From assembly GCA_024529925.1 (NCBI GenBank), contig JAFEUB010000314.1, positions 584,205 to 648,204 of the forward strand: a DNA stretch of 64,000 nt, given 5' to 3'. The DNA is from Ophthalmolycus amberensis (taxonomy: Eukaryota > Chordata > Actinopteri > Perciformes > Zoarcidae). Positions within the stretch are counted from its first letter, which is position 1; each line of letters starts with the position of its first letter. A model generated the notes under the pieces. It saw nothing but the letters and a program-made list of their open reading frames with translations. It did not search any database and was not told the DNA's origin. This document shows positions 1 through 10,353 of this stretch, piece after piece. The translations under genes were made by a program, and so were the position numbers.

Positions 1-1033
1 TTTATTCAATAATCGGTAAATATTACTCCTGTAGGATCACGTCACAGACAACATAGAAATTGAAGTTTCATAGATGGTTCTCAAGCAGTCGCAGTCTGAT
101 ATAGATCTTTATCAAATCGGAGGCGGATGAGCATGGCTGGCTGCTATCTGATATTACACAAAAAGGCCAATATCAGCCCCACAAATCAGTCCAAGTTTGA
201 ACCCCCCCAGCAGTGAAGGCTTTTGTCCATTGGCCAACAGCAGATCCAGCATGTTAGTCTCCATAAATACAAAGCAGACAAGGCCAAGGATCCTCTTCGG
301 TAAATAGCTGCAACCGACCGTTTGTGTTTACATCTGCTGCAGCCAAAGAGAGTAAACAGAGTGTGAGAAAGAGGTACAACAACCGCTATTAAAACCAGCC
401 AAAAAACGACCCCCCCACCACATGCTCTAACTCTCTTTCTGCCCATTGCAGAAAGAGAGGAAAGTGAATGAGTCACCCTCCCCCATCTCTTCATTGAGGC
501 AGCTGCACCCTTTGACCTTTATGCCTGTGGAATGTGTGTGTGTGGACCAGTGGTGGTGCGGGCCTATGATAAAGGGGAGTATAGGGGTGAAGGCAGGCAG
601 GAGAGGAGAGGGGGGGGGGGAAGTTGGTGAATTTGGGAGACGGAGGGAGAAAAGAGAAGGGGAGAGTTCGCTTTTTCTCCCTACTACAAAAGCTGTCAGT
701 GTGAACAATAAGCGCGGAGAATGGTGTGTGTCCAGGGAGGCACTGAGCCGTGTTAGTGTGCGAACCGGGCCGCGAGAGGCCATAAGAAAGATGGAGAAAG
801 ACGGCAAGGGGGAGGAAAGCAGAGAGAGACAAATGATGAAGATTGAAACTCGATGAGAGGACTATGGAGGAGAGAGGAAGATGATGGGATAGAGAAAGAA
901 ATAAGGAAGACGGAGTGAGAGGGGGAGTGAGAGACAGAGGAGAGCAGGAGGGTATTGGTTTTGTCTAGCAGCACTCTTAAATACTGAACTTCCGTTGCCA
1001 AAGGAAACAGAACACAAGGCCCAGTATCGGGAC
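1..1033. other. non-coding, purine-rich on + strand
   Basis: No gene is recognised. From about 590 to 960 the + strand is strongly purine-rich (GGA/GAGA), including an 11-G run at 610-620. Open frames here result from low sequence complexity. A degenerate X-box-like GTTGCC..GGAAAC lies near 995-1010. Confidence 0.7.
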
Positions 1034-1054
1034 GTGTGTGTGTGTGTGTGTGTG
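1034..1054. repeat. (GT)n microsatellite
   Basis: Uninterrupted GT dinucleotide run of 21 bp. Confidence 0.95.
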
Positions 1055-1250
1055 GCCAGCATACCAAAGGGGCCCTGCTCCTCACTGTACCAATGACATC
1101 AGTATAGTTAATGCTTTACAGTCACCAAGTCCTCATTAAGTTTATCTGTGCAAGTGTGTGTGTCTGCTTGTGTGTGCATGCCCTGTGTTCAAACTACGCA
1201 CATTTTAGACGACACACTGTGCAGCTGGCTGCAGACAAAGGTGTTCATCG

Positions 1251-1251
<1 letters not shown>

Positions 1252-1299
<48 letters not shown>
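1252..1299. repeat. (TG)24 microsatellite
   Basis: Uninterrupted TG run of 48 bp. Flanking sequence is also TG-rich (1154-1180) and C-rich (1330-1365). Confidence 0.97.
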
Positions 1300-1300
<1 letters not shown>

Positions 1301-2152
1301 AATGGGGGTTCAATGATAGGGGGACGACAAACCCCCACCACCTCCACAAACCCCCACACACACTCAGCAAAAGTATTGATTTTCGAGCTGGTGTGTGAGC
1401 TGTGGTAAGTGGTCGGTAATAGCGGGAGAAGAGTTTTGTGAAGTGGTGCAGGTTAAGAAGTTTGGCTGCTGGGTAGAGATTTAATCCCTGGGATGGGGCC
1501 AGCGATGATGGGATGAGATGGACAGGGGTCAAAAAACACTCCAGTATCTCTAAATGGGGACGAGAGATGTGTAAAACCACTAAAACCACTGAAGTGAAGC
1601 ATCTCCAAAGGCACGGATTATAACACGCACACACAGCGCGTTCACGTGTACGGCTTTGTTGCTGGAAAAACACACGTGTGTTCTGTGAACCCACTCATGC
1701 AGTAAGGTACATATTTCACATACTTGCATTCACTCAGCAAATTTTGCACCGACACGCACACAACATGCGTACTTAAACACGAAACCCACGCGCAAATACA
1801 CTCGTGTGTTGGTGAGCACACCGTGCGAATGCACACAAACATGTCAGAATGCACACACAGACTACACGGGTGCAGCAAGGGTGTACTGCTGTTTGTGCTT
1901 TCAAATGCATTATGCAAAAACATGAACACATTACACAGACACTTAAGTACAAAGCACTTCCATAATTACACGGACACACCTGCAGATTCTGTATATACAC
2001 ACACACACACACACATCTGTACACGTACTAAACACGTGGCGCTAAAGTGGGCACATGCTCCAACATGCTACACATACAGAATGTATTGTCAAGTGGCACA
2101 TACTCTATATACTTTCAGACATATAGGACCAGGTCTTGTTGCATAACTTCAG
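1300..2152. other. unique then cryptically CA-rich sequence
   Basis: 1300-1640 is unique sequence with no gene. 1640-2100 is cryptically simple, with many short ACAC blocks separated by unique words and one true (AC)n run at 1997-2015. Open frames through it are rich in His/Thr or Cys/Val, as expected of CA/TG sequence. Confidence 0.7.
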
Positions 2153-2197
2153 TTACGTCGCTCACGTTACGTATGTGACGTTAGTTACTTTACGTCA
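2153..2197. promoter_or_regulatory. ACGT / CRE half-site cluster
   Basis: Five ACGT cores (starting at 2155, 2164, 2169, 2178 and 2192) occur in 45 bp. They include TGACGT at 2176-2181 and its inverse ACGTCA at 2192-2197. TGACGT is the CREB/ATF half-site. The cluster could equally be a degenerate TTACGT simple repeat, so function is unproven. Confidence 0.3.
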
Positions 2198-2654
2198 CAT
2201 ATTTTCCCTGACTCCTTGCTACTCAGACTCTGCTCTTAATACTACGCCACCTGACATCCGGAGGATGTTCTCTGAGCGTCTAATATTGCTGCATGGGTTT
2301 ACCTTGGGAGTTAATTGGAGTTAAGTGTGTCTCGTACAGTTGGTAAAGGGGGCCTTGTGGGTTGGTATTTGACTCACTGTGAATGAGACCGGTGCTGAAA
2401 CACACAATAGATGTTTTTTCATTGTCAGACCTTTTTGATTTTGGCATTAGAGAAGTACAAAATCATTTGATCCTAAATACAACATGATAAGTGAGGCAAA
2501 GTGGGCCATCAGACCGAAATAATACATGTTTTAACAGAATGGAATTCTTGCTGCATTGAGACCTTGTGATTGGCTTTGTTGACTTCCAGAATGAGTGAAA
2601 ATGGAGACAGTTGGAGGACAGAAACCTGACTTAATGAGGTGGCTACCATGTGCC

Positions 2655-3220
2655 AACCTCTAGTTCTGAAAAGTGAAGCCAAGGTAGTGTCTTAAACTTC
2701 CATTCTTTCTATTGGCCAGCAGGGGACGACCCCTCTGGTTGCAAAAAGAAGTCTGGTTGTATGGAAGTCTATGAGAAAATGACTCTACTTCTCACTTGCT
2801 TCATTACAGTAAACATTGTAAACATGAGTTTGTCGTCTGGATAACTAGCTTAAAGTCTTGGTCCCATTTAGAGTCAAATAGACCCTAAAGAAGGGTATGC
2901 GTCAGCGCATGGCTACCTTTTAATTGACAGGTTGCTGCCACAGCGTTGTATGTTTTCGTCTTCGAGCTTGAACCCTTTCACAGTGTTTTCAGTTCATGAA
3001 AGTGAATCGTAACATTTTGGTTGCCTAAAAGTGTTTTGTTCAGCATTCGGTCATTCTTAGCTCCACCCTCACTTCTGATTCCGAGAAGCCAAGAAGGCGA
3101 CGGCCAAAAAAACAAAATGGCGACTGCCAAAATGCCGAACTCAAGCCGTCAGAACTCTAGTCCACAAACCAATGGGTAATGTCACGGAGACTACATCCAC
3201 TTCTGATATACAGCCTGTGG
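2655..3220 (+). mobile_element. decayed interspersed repeat (percomorph-type, non-autonomous)
   Basis: The block carries several phrases I associate with an abundant fish repeat: GTGAAGCCAA near 2672, GGCCAGCAGGGG at 2714-2725, a GTCTATGAGAAAATGAC phrase near 2767, a GTCCCATTTAGAGTCAAATA phrase near 2860, and an end resembling CACTTCTGATATACAGCC at about 3198. It has no coding capacity. The family name and mobilisation class are not known to me. It is strongly diverged, so an old insertion. The GGCCAGCAGGGG part resembles a CTCF core with mismatches. Confidence 0.6.
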
Positions 3221-3436
3221 TTGCTGCGCAGCAGCGCCTGATCGTGTCTGTGAATGTTTACAGCGACACATGAGCGTTTTAATGGGTTTCCCTCGTCCTC
3301 ACTACAATGCGGATATATATCCACCGTGGAGAACATGTTTTTTTTTACGGGGTTGGAAACTGCCAGCTGAGGATGTATGGAAGGCCTCATTGAACAATCC
3401 TGCTGCCAGCAGCAGTGAAATACAGTCTATAAGCAC
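3221..3436. other. non-coding flank of the repeat
   Basis: No gene is recognised. A phrase ATACAGTCTATAAGCACG just before the G run echoes the end of the preceding repeat, so this may be part of a second or extended copy. Confidence 0.4.
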
Positions 3437-3453
3437 GGGGGGGGGGGGGGGGG
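3437..3453. repeat. G17 homopolymer
   Basis: Seventeen consecutive G on the + strand. Confidence 0.97.
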
Positions 3454-3590
3454 AAATAACATCCTTAAGACCTGTGAAATCCTCTGCTGCTTCTGTCCTT
3501 GTTTGCCGACATGCTCAATCTATGTTTTTGTTTTTTCCTCTGATGAAACAGGTGGTCTCTGTATAGATCCGCCAGCCCACACCCCCTCCC

Positions 3591-3592
<2 letters not shown>

Positions 3593-3622
<30 letters not shown>
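3593..3622. repeat. (AC)15 microsatellite
   Basis: Uninterrupted 30-bp AC run. Confidence 0.97.
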
Positions 3623-3625
<3 letters not shown>

Positions 3626-3659
3626 CTTACTCCCTTTTGGTTCGCTCCATAATAGCTAA

Positions 3660-3957
3660 AGGATGCTTTTCCTCCTCAATGCTTTCACGGCATCCCCGTC
3701 TCCCCTATTCTCTCTTCTCTGCTGTTTCGCCTGTCCCTCCCTTCCTCCTCACCCCTCACCATTACACGCAACAGCTGCCAGTGTCCTTCGGAGGAAAAAT
3801 GATTCGTGTCCAAAACAACTGATTCCTCTCTCTCTCCTTCTCCTTTTCCTCCTTCTTCTGTGCCCTAACCTCCCCTCCTCTATTGACCAGTTACTCCCCA
3901 CCTCGACCACCTTGACAACCACTTCCCCCCCATTGCTCTCTTCCTCTGCAGTTGAGG
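3660..3957. other. pyrimidine-rich stretch
   Basis: About 300 bp of CT-rich + strand with no gene. It ends directly at the 5' target-site copy of the LTR element. Confidence 0.7.
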
Positions 3958-3961
3958 CATG

Positions 3962-4551
3962 TGTAACAGAGTTAAAAATGTACTTTATTATTCTGTTGAG
4001 TATGTGTGAATTCTATCTTTATGAGCTATTTTTATTTAGCGTTTTATTTTGTTAATGCTTCCTGCGGAAGCGGCGTCTCGCCTCTTTTGTACCTCCGAAG
4101 CCCCCCGTAGTCCCGACTTTCCCTCACAGTGGTGTTTCGTACTGATGAGGGTAAGTTGTGTGGACTAATATCGTTGCACTGTTTTGTTGTTTTCTTCGGG
4201 AATGTAACTGTTTACGTTACGTACTTTAGTAACTGCTAAGGCGACGACCTTATGAAGCTGTTACGTGCCGTTTTGACTGTGGAAAATATAAGTTTACTGG
4301 CTGTTTCAGTTCGCCTATTTGGCGCCATTTCCTTTTACGTCAGGCTGCCCTGTCATAACGTAACGACGCAGATACTTTGGCATTCCTTTGTGTGAATTCT
4401 GTTGTCTTGCATGTTTAGGAGCGGATGTATACAGAGAGAGTGAGACCAGGAAGAAACTAATGTGGTTTATGTTGTCTTCTGCAGCAGCGAATAAATGCTG
4501 GAAAACTACCCTCTGAGTCGTCTCCTTCAATGCCATTCCAAGTCTGTTACA
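3962..4551 (+). mobile_element. solo LTR (590 bp), probably Gypsy/Ty3-type
   Basis: The element begins TGTAACAGAG and ends TCTGTTACA, so it has the TG...CA termini of a retrotransposon LTR. The 9-bp ends are perfect inverted repeats. It is flanked by CATG at 3958-3961 and at 4552-4555, which fits a 4-bp target-site duplication. An AATAAA polyadenylation signal lies at 4490-4495, 56 bp before the 3' end, placing U3-R-U5 on the + strand. There is no internal coding region or second LTR nearby, so it is a solo LTR left by recombination. Because CATG is itself palindromic, the inverted repeat can be read as 13 bp and a DNA-transposon derivative is a weaker alternative. The superfamily is inferred only from the termini and duplication length. 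Confidence 0.7.
4490..4495 (+). promoter_or_regulatory. LTR polyadenylation signal AATAAA
   Basis: Canonical hexamer near the 3' end of the solo LTR. It supports the + orientation. Confidence 0.5.
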
Positions 4552-4555
4552 CATG

Positions 4556-5939
4556 TACCACATTACATTCAGACAGGCAGGCAGGCAGAGAACAGTGGTG
4601 ATGGGAGATTTCCTGTCGGCCAGGCGTGCACATGTGAAGGTCCACGGTTGCCTTTATCATCTCGCCTGACGGATACACTGATGGCACCGTGGCGCACGAA
4701 AGCACAGACTCTCTCTTTCAACCACACACACACACACACACAGAGACAGACATGAGGGCGTTCACATGGTGCTCATTCGAGAGCAGATTCTTTCACTGAA
4801 TGACTGGGTCATAGTGTGGAGATCTTTTTTTTTTTTTCGGACAAATCTAGCCACGAAAGGTTGAAATGCGCTCCTGATTTCTGTTTTAAACATCACAAAG
4901 GCAGTTTTAGAGAGAACAAGTGCGAAGCAGAACAGCATTCTTGTTGTTGTTACAGAAGAGAATGGACACACTCAAACACACACAGGACAAGAGCAATGGT
5001 ACCTATGCAAACTTTCAAAGCCTCTTGCAAGGCTTTGGGTACAATCAAAGGTCCAAAGGACAAGTGTGTGTGTGTGCATGTGTGTGTACTATTGTTGCAT
5101 TCGCCTAGGTGTTTAAAGGGTCTGTTAAGGGTCTTGTTTCATTTTGTCCTCTGCGGCAGTGCGATAGAGGGAATTTCATTATTGCAAATATTCATGCAAA
5201 GCTATGTCTCTCTGCTGATGAGCATGCCCTCAGGCTTCTGTCTCATACACAATGACGCTCACACACGCACGCACACACACACACACACTAACACTCTGCG
5301 TCCGTCAACCACACTCGCGCATATACATACTCTCATTCCATGCAGTCTGTCTCTTTTACCAACTCTCAGTAACACACATGCTCAGACACTCGTCAAAACA
5401 TGCGTGACTGCCACACAGACACAGTCACGCATATCGTGTGTGTGTGTGTGTGTGTGTGTGTGGCTAAAAGGGGCTGCTTGAGGTTACGAACCATTTCAGT
5501 GTTACAAACTAAATTTGCCCCAATTCTCTTGTACATGGCTGCACTTAATACCCCTTTACACAGTCGGACACACACATAGTTGGATGAATGCACACTCACA
5601 TTAGCTGCAACAGATAGACACACAAATGTATACAACAACATGCACATAAAAGCAAGCAGACTTTAAAAAGTAGCCCCAATATCTGCACAGAAACATGTAC
5701 CTTAGCACACACACACACACATACACATGAAAAATTACACACAATTACATATGTGCATGCAAAAGGTCAAATTACGCACACAAACACACATACAAAGGAG
5801 AGCCCTGCCCCATGTGGATGTGACCCAATGACCCTGCTGTCACACACAGTGCCCATCTGCCACAGAGAGGCACAGAGGGAGGGGACAGAGGGTGGGGCTG
5901 TCTTGAGGGAGGGGGGTAAGTAAGTGCTTTGGGCAGGAG
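4556..5939. other. CA/TG-rich non-coding sequence
   Basis: No gene. It contains microsatellites at 4722-4742 (AC), 5260-5289 (CA, interrupted), 5436-5462 (TG) and 5707-5721 (AC). A 221-codon open frame at 4816-5481 depends on these repeats and shows no domain. Confidence 0.75.
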
Positions 5940-5969
5940 GTGTGTGTGTGTGTGTGGGGGGGGGGGGGG
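5940..5969. repeat. (GT)n passing into G14
   Basis: GT run 5940-5955 followed by 14 G (5956-5969). Confidence 0.95.
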
Positions 5970-6108
5970 TCCTTAGGAAGGAACAGAGCAAAGAAAGAAT
6001 GTGTCTTCACGGTAAATTTTTACTTTTGCACAGATGTGCTGTTTGGTGCCTGGAGAAGTTTTAGTGGTATAAGACCCCCTCTAGTCTCTCCATGCCCTCC
6101 CCCTCTTA

Positions 6109-6144
6109 ACACACACACACACGCACACACACACACACACACAC
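6109..6144. repeat. (AC)n microsatellite, interrupted
   Basis: AC repeat with one ACGC interruption. Confidence 0.93.
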
Positions 6145-6278
6145 GCATACAGAACAAAGTGTACTGCTGTTAGCCCGGGGCTGATCTATCCAGAACCTCC
6201 TGTCCGCTGCCGTCTCAAGCGTCCTATGGTAAATAAAGAAAATACTCAGAGAAGCAGGCTGACTACTGTCCTGAATGT

Positions 6279-6405
6279 AAGGCAAGGCAAGGCAAGGCAA
6301 GTTTATTTGTATAGCACATTTCAACAACAAGGTAATTCAAAGTGCTTCACATGAAACCACTAAAAGCATAAAGGCAAAAGTAAAGGAGATTTAAAACATA
6401 CATTG
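6279..6405 (+). mobile_element. teleost-type SINE-like repeat (TTTATTTGTATAGCACATTT family)
   Basis: A short AAGGC tandem (6279-6300) leads into GTTTATTTGTATAGCACATT (6301-6320), then AATTCAAAGTGCTTCACAT (about 6335-6353) and AAAAGCAT-type phrases. This order is familiar from a highly abundant dispersed fish repeat. It is non-coding, and its 3' boundary near 6405 is approximate. Confidence 0.65.
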
Positions 6406-7263
6406 AAACAATAATCGATGTCTCCCTGAGACATTACGCTGCACGCAATCAACCATACACTGCCGCAATTCTGCAATTACTCGCACACAAACCACGTCTG
6501 GAAAAGATCTCTGCCGATCTGCGTTTTATAGTGTACGCCTTGCACGAACTCGGTCCCGGAGGAAATGGCGATATTTTGTGCACTTTCTAAATTTGAATCG
6601 ATGCATGTAGAACAGATGAGGACCAGAGAGGGAACAAAGACGTCCGAGGCAAGCGAGGGATGATGGGGGAAGGAAGGAGACTTGCTGTTGCCCTGTGAAA
6701 ACGGTGCACCTCCACTTTTAATAGTTCCACTGAAGGTATTATAATAGCTTAGTACAGCAGGTTTAAAAAAGAAAAAAGAAGCAGTTTATTAAATAAAGAC
6801 AAAGAAAAACAACATCAACAAGGTTTTAATCTGAAAACTCTGCTTGATTTCTTAATTTCTGGAGATATGAGGTTTTCCTTGATGTGGAAACATGTAATAT
6901 TGATAGAAAATCTGTTCCAGACGAGAGGAAATTTGGCTTTAAGGATGCTTCATGAAAACTTTTTGGTGCATAACTATGGCTCCCAAACAGGAAGGGATGG
7001 GTCTGTTGTGAAAAGCTGGTTATAGTTATATGGTGATTTATGATCCGCAGTTGCATCGGGCAGTTATTGCTTTTTTATATCGTACATCCACGAGCAATAT
7101 GATGGCAGTTACTCTCTGACCAATGCCTGAAAACAGCCATGAAGTTTTAGTTTTGGTGCCGACTGTGTTTCATTATTTTATTGTTCAATTTGATTTTTTT
7201 GCAAAGTATTTTTCATGTAAATGCCAGCTATAACGACACAAAATATTGGACACCGACGTCTTT
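6406..7263. other. unique non-coding sequence before the AGG array
   Basis: No gene is recognised. AT-rich, with poly-A patches near 6764-6780 and 6790-6810. It could include further decayed repeat sequence. Confidence 0.6.
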
Positions 7264-7611
7264 AGGAGGAGGAGGAGGAGGAGGAGGAGGAGGAGGAGGA
7301 GGAGGAGGAGGAGGAGGAGGAGGAGGAGGAGGAGGAGGAGGAGGAGGAGGAGGAGGAGGAGGAGGAGGAGGAGGAGGAGGAGGAGGAGGAGGAGGAGGAG
7401 GAGGAGGAGGAGGAGGAGGAGGAGGAGGAGGAGGAGGAGGAGGAGGAGGAGGAGGAGGAGGAGGAGGAGGAGGAGGAGGAGGAGGAGGAGGAGGAGGAGG
7501 AGGAGGAGGAGGAGGAGGAGGAGGAGGAGGAGGAGGAGGAGGAGGAGGAGGAGGAGGAGGAGGAGGAGGAGGAGGAGGAGGAGGAGGAGGAGGAGGAGGA
7601 GGAGGAGGAGG
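7264..7611 (+). repeat. (AGG)116 trinucleotide array
   Basis: 348 bp of uninterrupted AGG with a purine-only + strand. No single variant unit is visible. In the six frames it reads as poly-Gly, poly-Arg or poly-Glu on + and poly-Leu, poly-Ser or poly-Pro on -, which creates long spurious open frames of up to 241 codons. The sequence type favours G-quadruplex and triplex structures. Confidence 0.98.
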
Positions 7612-8559
7612 CCAACTGTACCGGTGTCAGACGGGGCTGCTGCCAGCGCACATCCTGCCAACACACACACCAGGAGCCAGACATGCACACGCACTCTCAG
7701 GCCTTGCCCTAAGTGTGTGAACAACCCTGCCAACTGTAGCCTACACGCACCCACCACCACCACCACAACCCTCACCCCCCACAACCCCTGAAGACCCAAT
7801 CTGGGATCGGTCGACAGCGACAACTCTGGTGCCAAGCTTTGCCCCGCTGCCGGCCCTGCTCGTGTGCATTTCACTGAGTTAGGAACGCAGGTTGACTGAG
7901 CTTTCGACACAAAGACTGATTACACGTCACATCGCGAAGAGGTGGAAATGCATCTTGGTGCTGTGAATCGTTTGAGAATGTTTGTATTCTTCTGAGAGCA
8001 AAAATCAACCTGGATGTTGTATAATGCTGGGGGATTGTTGTCCATCGGCACCCATTCGCCTCCGTGAGCCTCTGTGTACATACCCGCGATTTATTTACTC
8101 CCAAGCTTGAAGTGGCGGTTCAGTCGACTCATGTAGTACCATTTCAGGCTTTTTGTCTTGGATTTAAATTCTGCTCACGACCTTTTGTCGCATGACATCC
8201 TCTCTGAGTTTCCCCCCTTCTCTATCAAACGCATGCTATCTCAGAGGAAATGCCTCAAAAATCTTTGTTAGAAATCCCCTAATACATCTTTAAACCTCTC
8301 AGATGGGAGAAATTGTTTTTTTGGTCAAACCTAGGCTTCTAAATCTGATTATGTAAAGACTGTACTGCAACCTGGGGTGCTGTGTAGATTCACATTCAAA
8401 GATGACTTGTCAGAAATAATCATACTCCAAAAAATATGGTCACATTTGCTTGCTTTACTAACTTTCTTTCCCCTCAAATGGTCATCTGCAATATAGCTGA
8501 GGTGTGTTACGTCTTTGCATAAATGAAGACTCTGCAACAATTAATGAGACTGAGAGTCT
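7612..8559. other. unique non-coding sequence
   Basis: No gene is recognised. 7612-7800 is C-rich with ACC/CAC patches. The remainder is ordinary AT/GC-mixed sequence. Confidence 0.6.
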
Positions 8560-8757
8560 ACAGTCATGCTAGCAGCTCTGTGAGGCTGCACTTAGGCCCA
8601 CTGGTGCTTTGAGCGAAATGCGAACATCAGCATGCTACACAATGCTCACTCCAACCCTAACCCCATGCTCACAATGACAATGATTCATGCTGATGTTTAA
8701 CATGTTCACTGTGTTCGTTTGGCATGTTGGCACGGTAACGTTTTATGTTTAGATATG
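8560..8757 (+). mobile_element. decayed fish interspersed repeat (CATGCTAGCAGCTCTGTGAGG type)
   Basis: The phrases CATGCTAGCAGCTCTGTGAG (near 8565), GGTGCTTTGAGCGAAATGC (near 8604) and CATGCTCACAATGACAATG (near 8664) fit a common fish dispersed repeat. Repeated CATGCT/CATGTT words are typical of it. It is non-coding and diverged. Confidence 0.55.
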
Positions 8758-8930
8758 CAAATGAGGCATTATCTAATGCTAGCTTTAGGAGATACAATAT
8801 CTACAGACACAGACAGACAAAGTAGTGAAATAAACCCCTAAATGCATATCTTGGATGATTTATCCAATTTATCCAATGTTCAGATTTCTGTTGTGCAAAT
8901 TAGCACATATATAAGATAATGCCTCATTTG
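8758..8930. repeat. foldback element with 17-bp perfect inverted ends
   Basis: CAAATGAGGCATTATCT at 8758-8774 has its exact reverse complement at 8914-8930, enclosing 139 bp. This could be a MITE-like or foldback repeat abutting the preceding dispersed repeat. No clear target-site duplication is seen. Confidence 0.7.
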
Positions 8931-9742
8931 TAGATTCAAACATACATTTTCAAAAAACTTTCCATACAAAAAGTAATTGTCCTAATTCATGTGATCAACT
9001 GGGGAAGTTTCCTAGCGATATCTGTTCGTTCAGTTTTTTTTTTTACCCTATTGCCCTTAAAAGTTGCCTTTAGACAAACTGAATGCCTGATAGCAGCCTG
9101 TATCTACTCATGGGGGTCAGCTACAGGGTACCGTCTGTTGGATAAGGCTAGATAGTACAGGAGTCCATGATAATGTTGAACACATTGCTCTCCGACAAGC
9201 TGGAGATGTGTGCATCGCTTTGACTCTGGAGCTAACATCGGAGCAGGCATCCTAAAATTTGCTAAACAAACTCCATCCCGTTTAGCCTGTAAACGATTTC
9301 CTATTGTAAACACATGTTGGAGATGAATCACTCTTTGGTTCAACTCTCAGAGAGGACATTTCAGACAAGTTCCCCCTCCTGTTTTCCATTTGGCTGTTTA
9401 ATTGTCTCAGCGCTGTCAACAGACTATCAAGGTAATTAGCCATGACTGCACAACAACACAATCAGACAGACAGGAATGAACTGCAGCCTCTGAACATGAT
9501 ACTTAGAGAGGGAATGGGTGGGAACGACTTAATGTGGGCGCACGTATGCACACACACACACACACACATGGGCGTGCACGCAGCCGGGGCTCGCACATAT
9601 ATACACCGACACACACCACCTCTCATGCACAGTCATTACCGTACCCTGAGTACATAGTTCCATGCCACACATTATATTTCCTTCGCCAACCATAACCCTC
9701 CACCCACCTCCTCCTTAATCCCTCTACCTCTTTCCCCCTCTG

Positions 9743-9743
<1 letters not shown>
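8931..9743. other. unique non-coding sequence
   Basis: No gene. It contains a short CA run at 9549-9567 and poly-T at about 9036-9045. Confidence 0.65.

Positions 9744-9779
<36 letters not shown>
9744..9779. repeat. (CA)18 microsatellite
   Basis: Uninterrupted 36-bp CA run. Confidence 0.97.
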
Positions 9780-9782
<3 letters not shown>

Positions 9783-10219
9783 ACAAAACCCAAACCTCAT
9801 TTCCTCTGTGCCTCGAGCTATAGGAGCAGTGTTAATTGCGAGAAGGTGGGGAGCAAGCAAGGGTGTGCTTTTGTGTGTGTGTGTGTGGGTAGGAACATGA
9901 GCTTTATGGGTGTGCGTAAGCCGCTGCAACTGTGCAACGTTTCTATATGTGTGAGCTCGTTTCCTCGAAGTGTGTATAGGCCGTCTCACCGATGCCAGTC
10001 TGGGCATAGCTCCAGGGTTTCCTGCGCCACCTGGGCATCTGCGAGTCCTAGTGGCTGTCATTGGGTACCGTCCCAGCTGGAGTGTGTGTTCCTCCCGTGC
10101 GTATGTGTTTGTGTTTGTGTGCGTCCGCTGAGGAGGGAGGGGAGAAGGGGGGGGCTGCCCATGATGAGCCTTTAGTGCCAGCAGCAAACACCATTGTCTT
10201 ATCCTCTGAGACACGCGGA
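9780..10219. other. mixed unique sequence with TG patches
   Basis: TG run at 9872-9888. 9990-10076 is a GC-richer block whose minus strand is bounded by AG and GTGAGA (see findings). No recognised gene. Confidence 0.5.
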
Positions 10220-10235
10220 GGGGGGGGGGGGGGGG
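10220..10235. repeat. G16 homopolymer
   Basis: Sixteen consecutive G. A poly-A run follows at 10341-10353. Confidence 0.95.
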
Positions 10236-10353
10236 CCTGTACACAGACACGCACACTCTCAAAGTGTACATCTGGTTTCGCACCTCCGCCTTCTCCTCCG
10301 CACACCGAGTGGATTCTTCCCTTTGAAAAACATTTACAATAAAAAAAAAAAAA

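Noticed and set aside
4816..5481. 221-codon + strand open frame
   Set aside because: Kept open by several CA and TG runs. The composition is His/Thr/Cys/Val-rich in those parts and no domain is seen.
7185..7910. Open frames of 140-240 codons over the AGG array on both strands
   Set aside because: A pure trinucleotide without stop codons keeps all six frames open. The flanks have no domain, start context or splice support.
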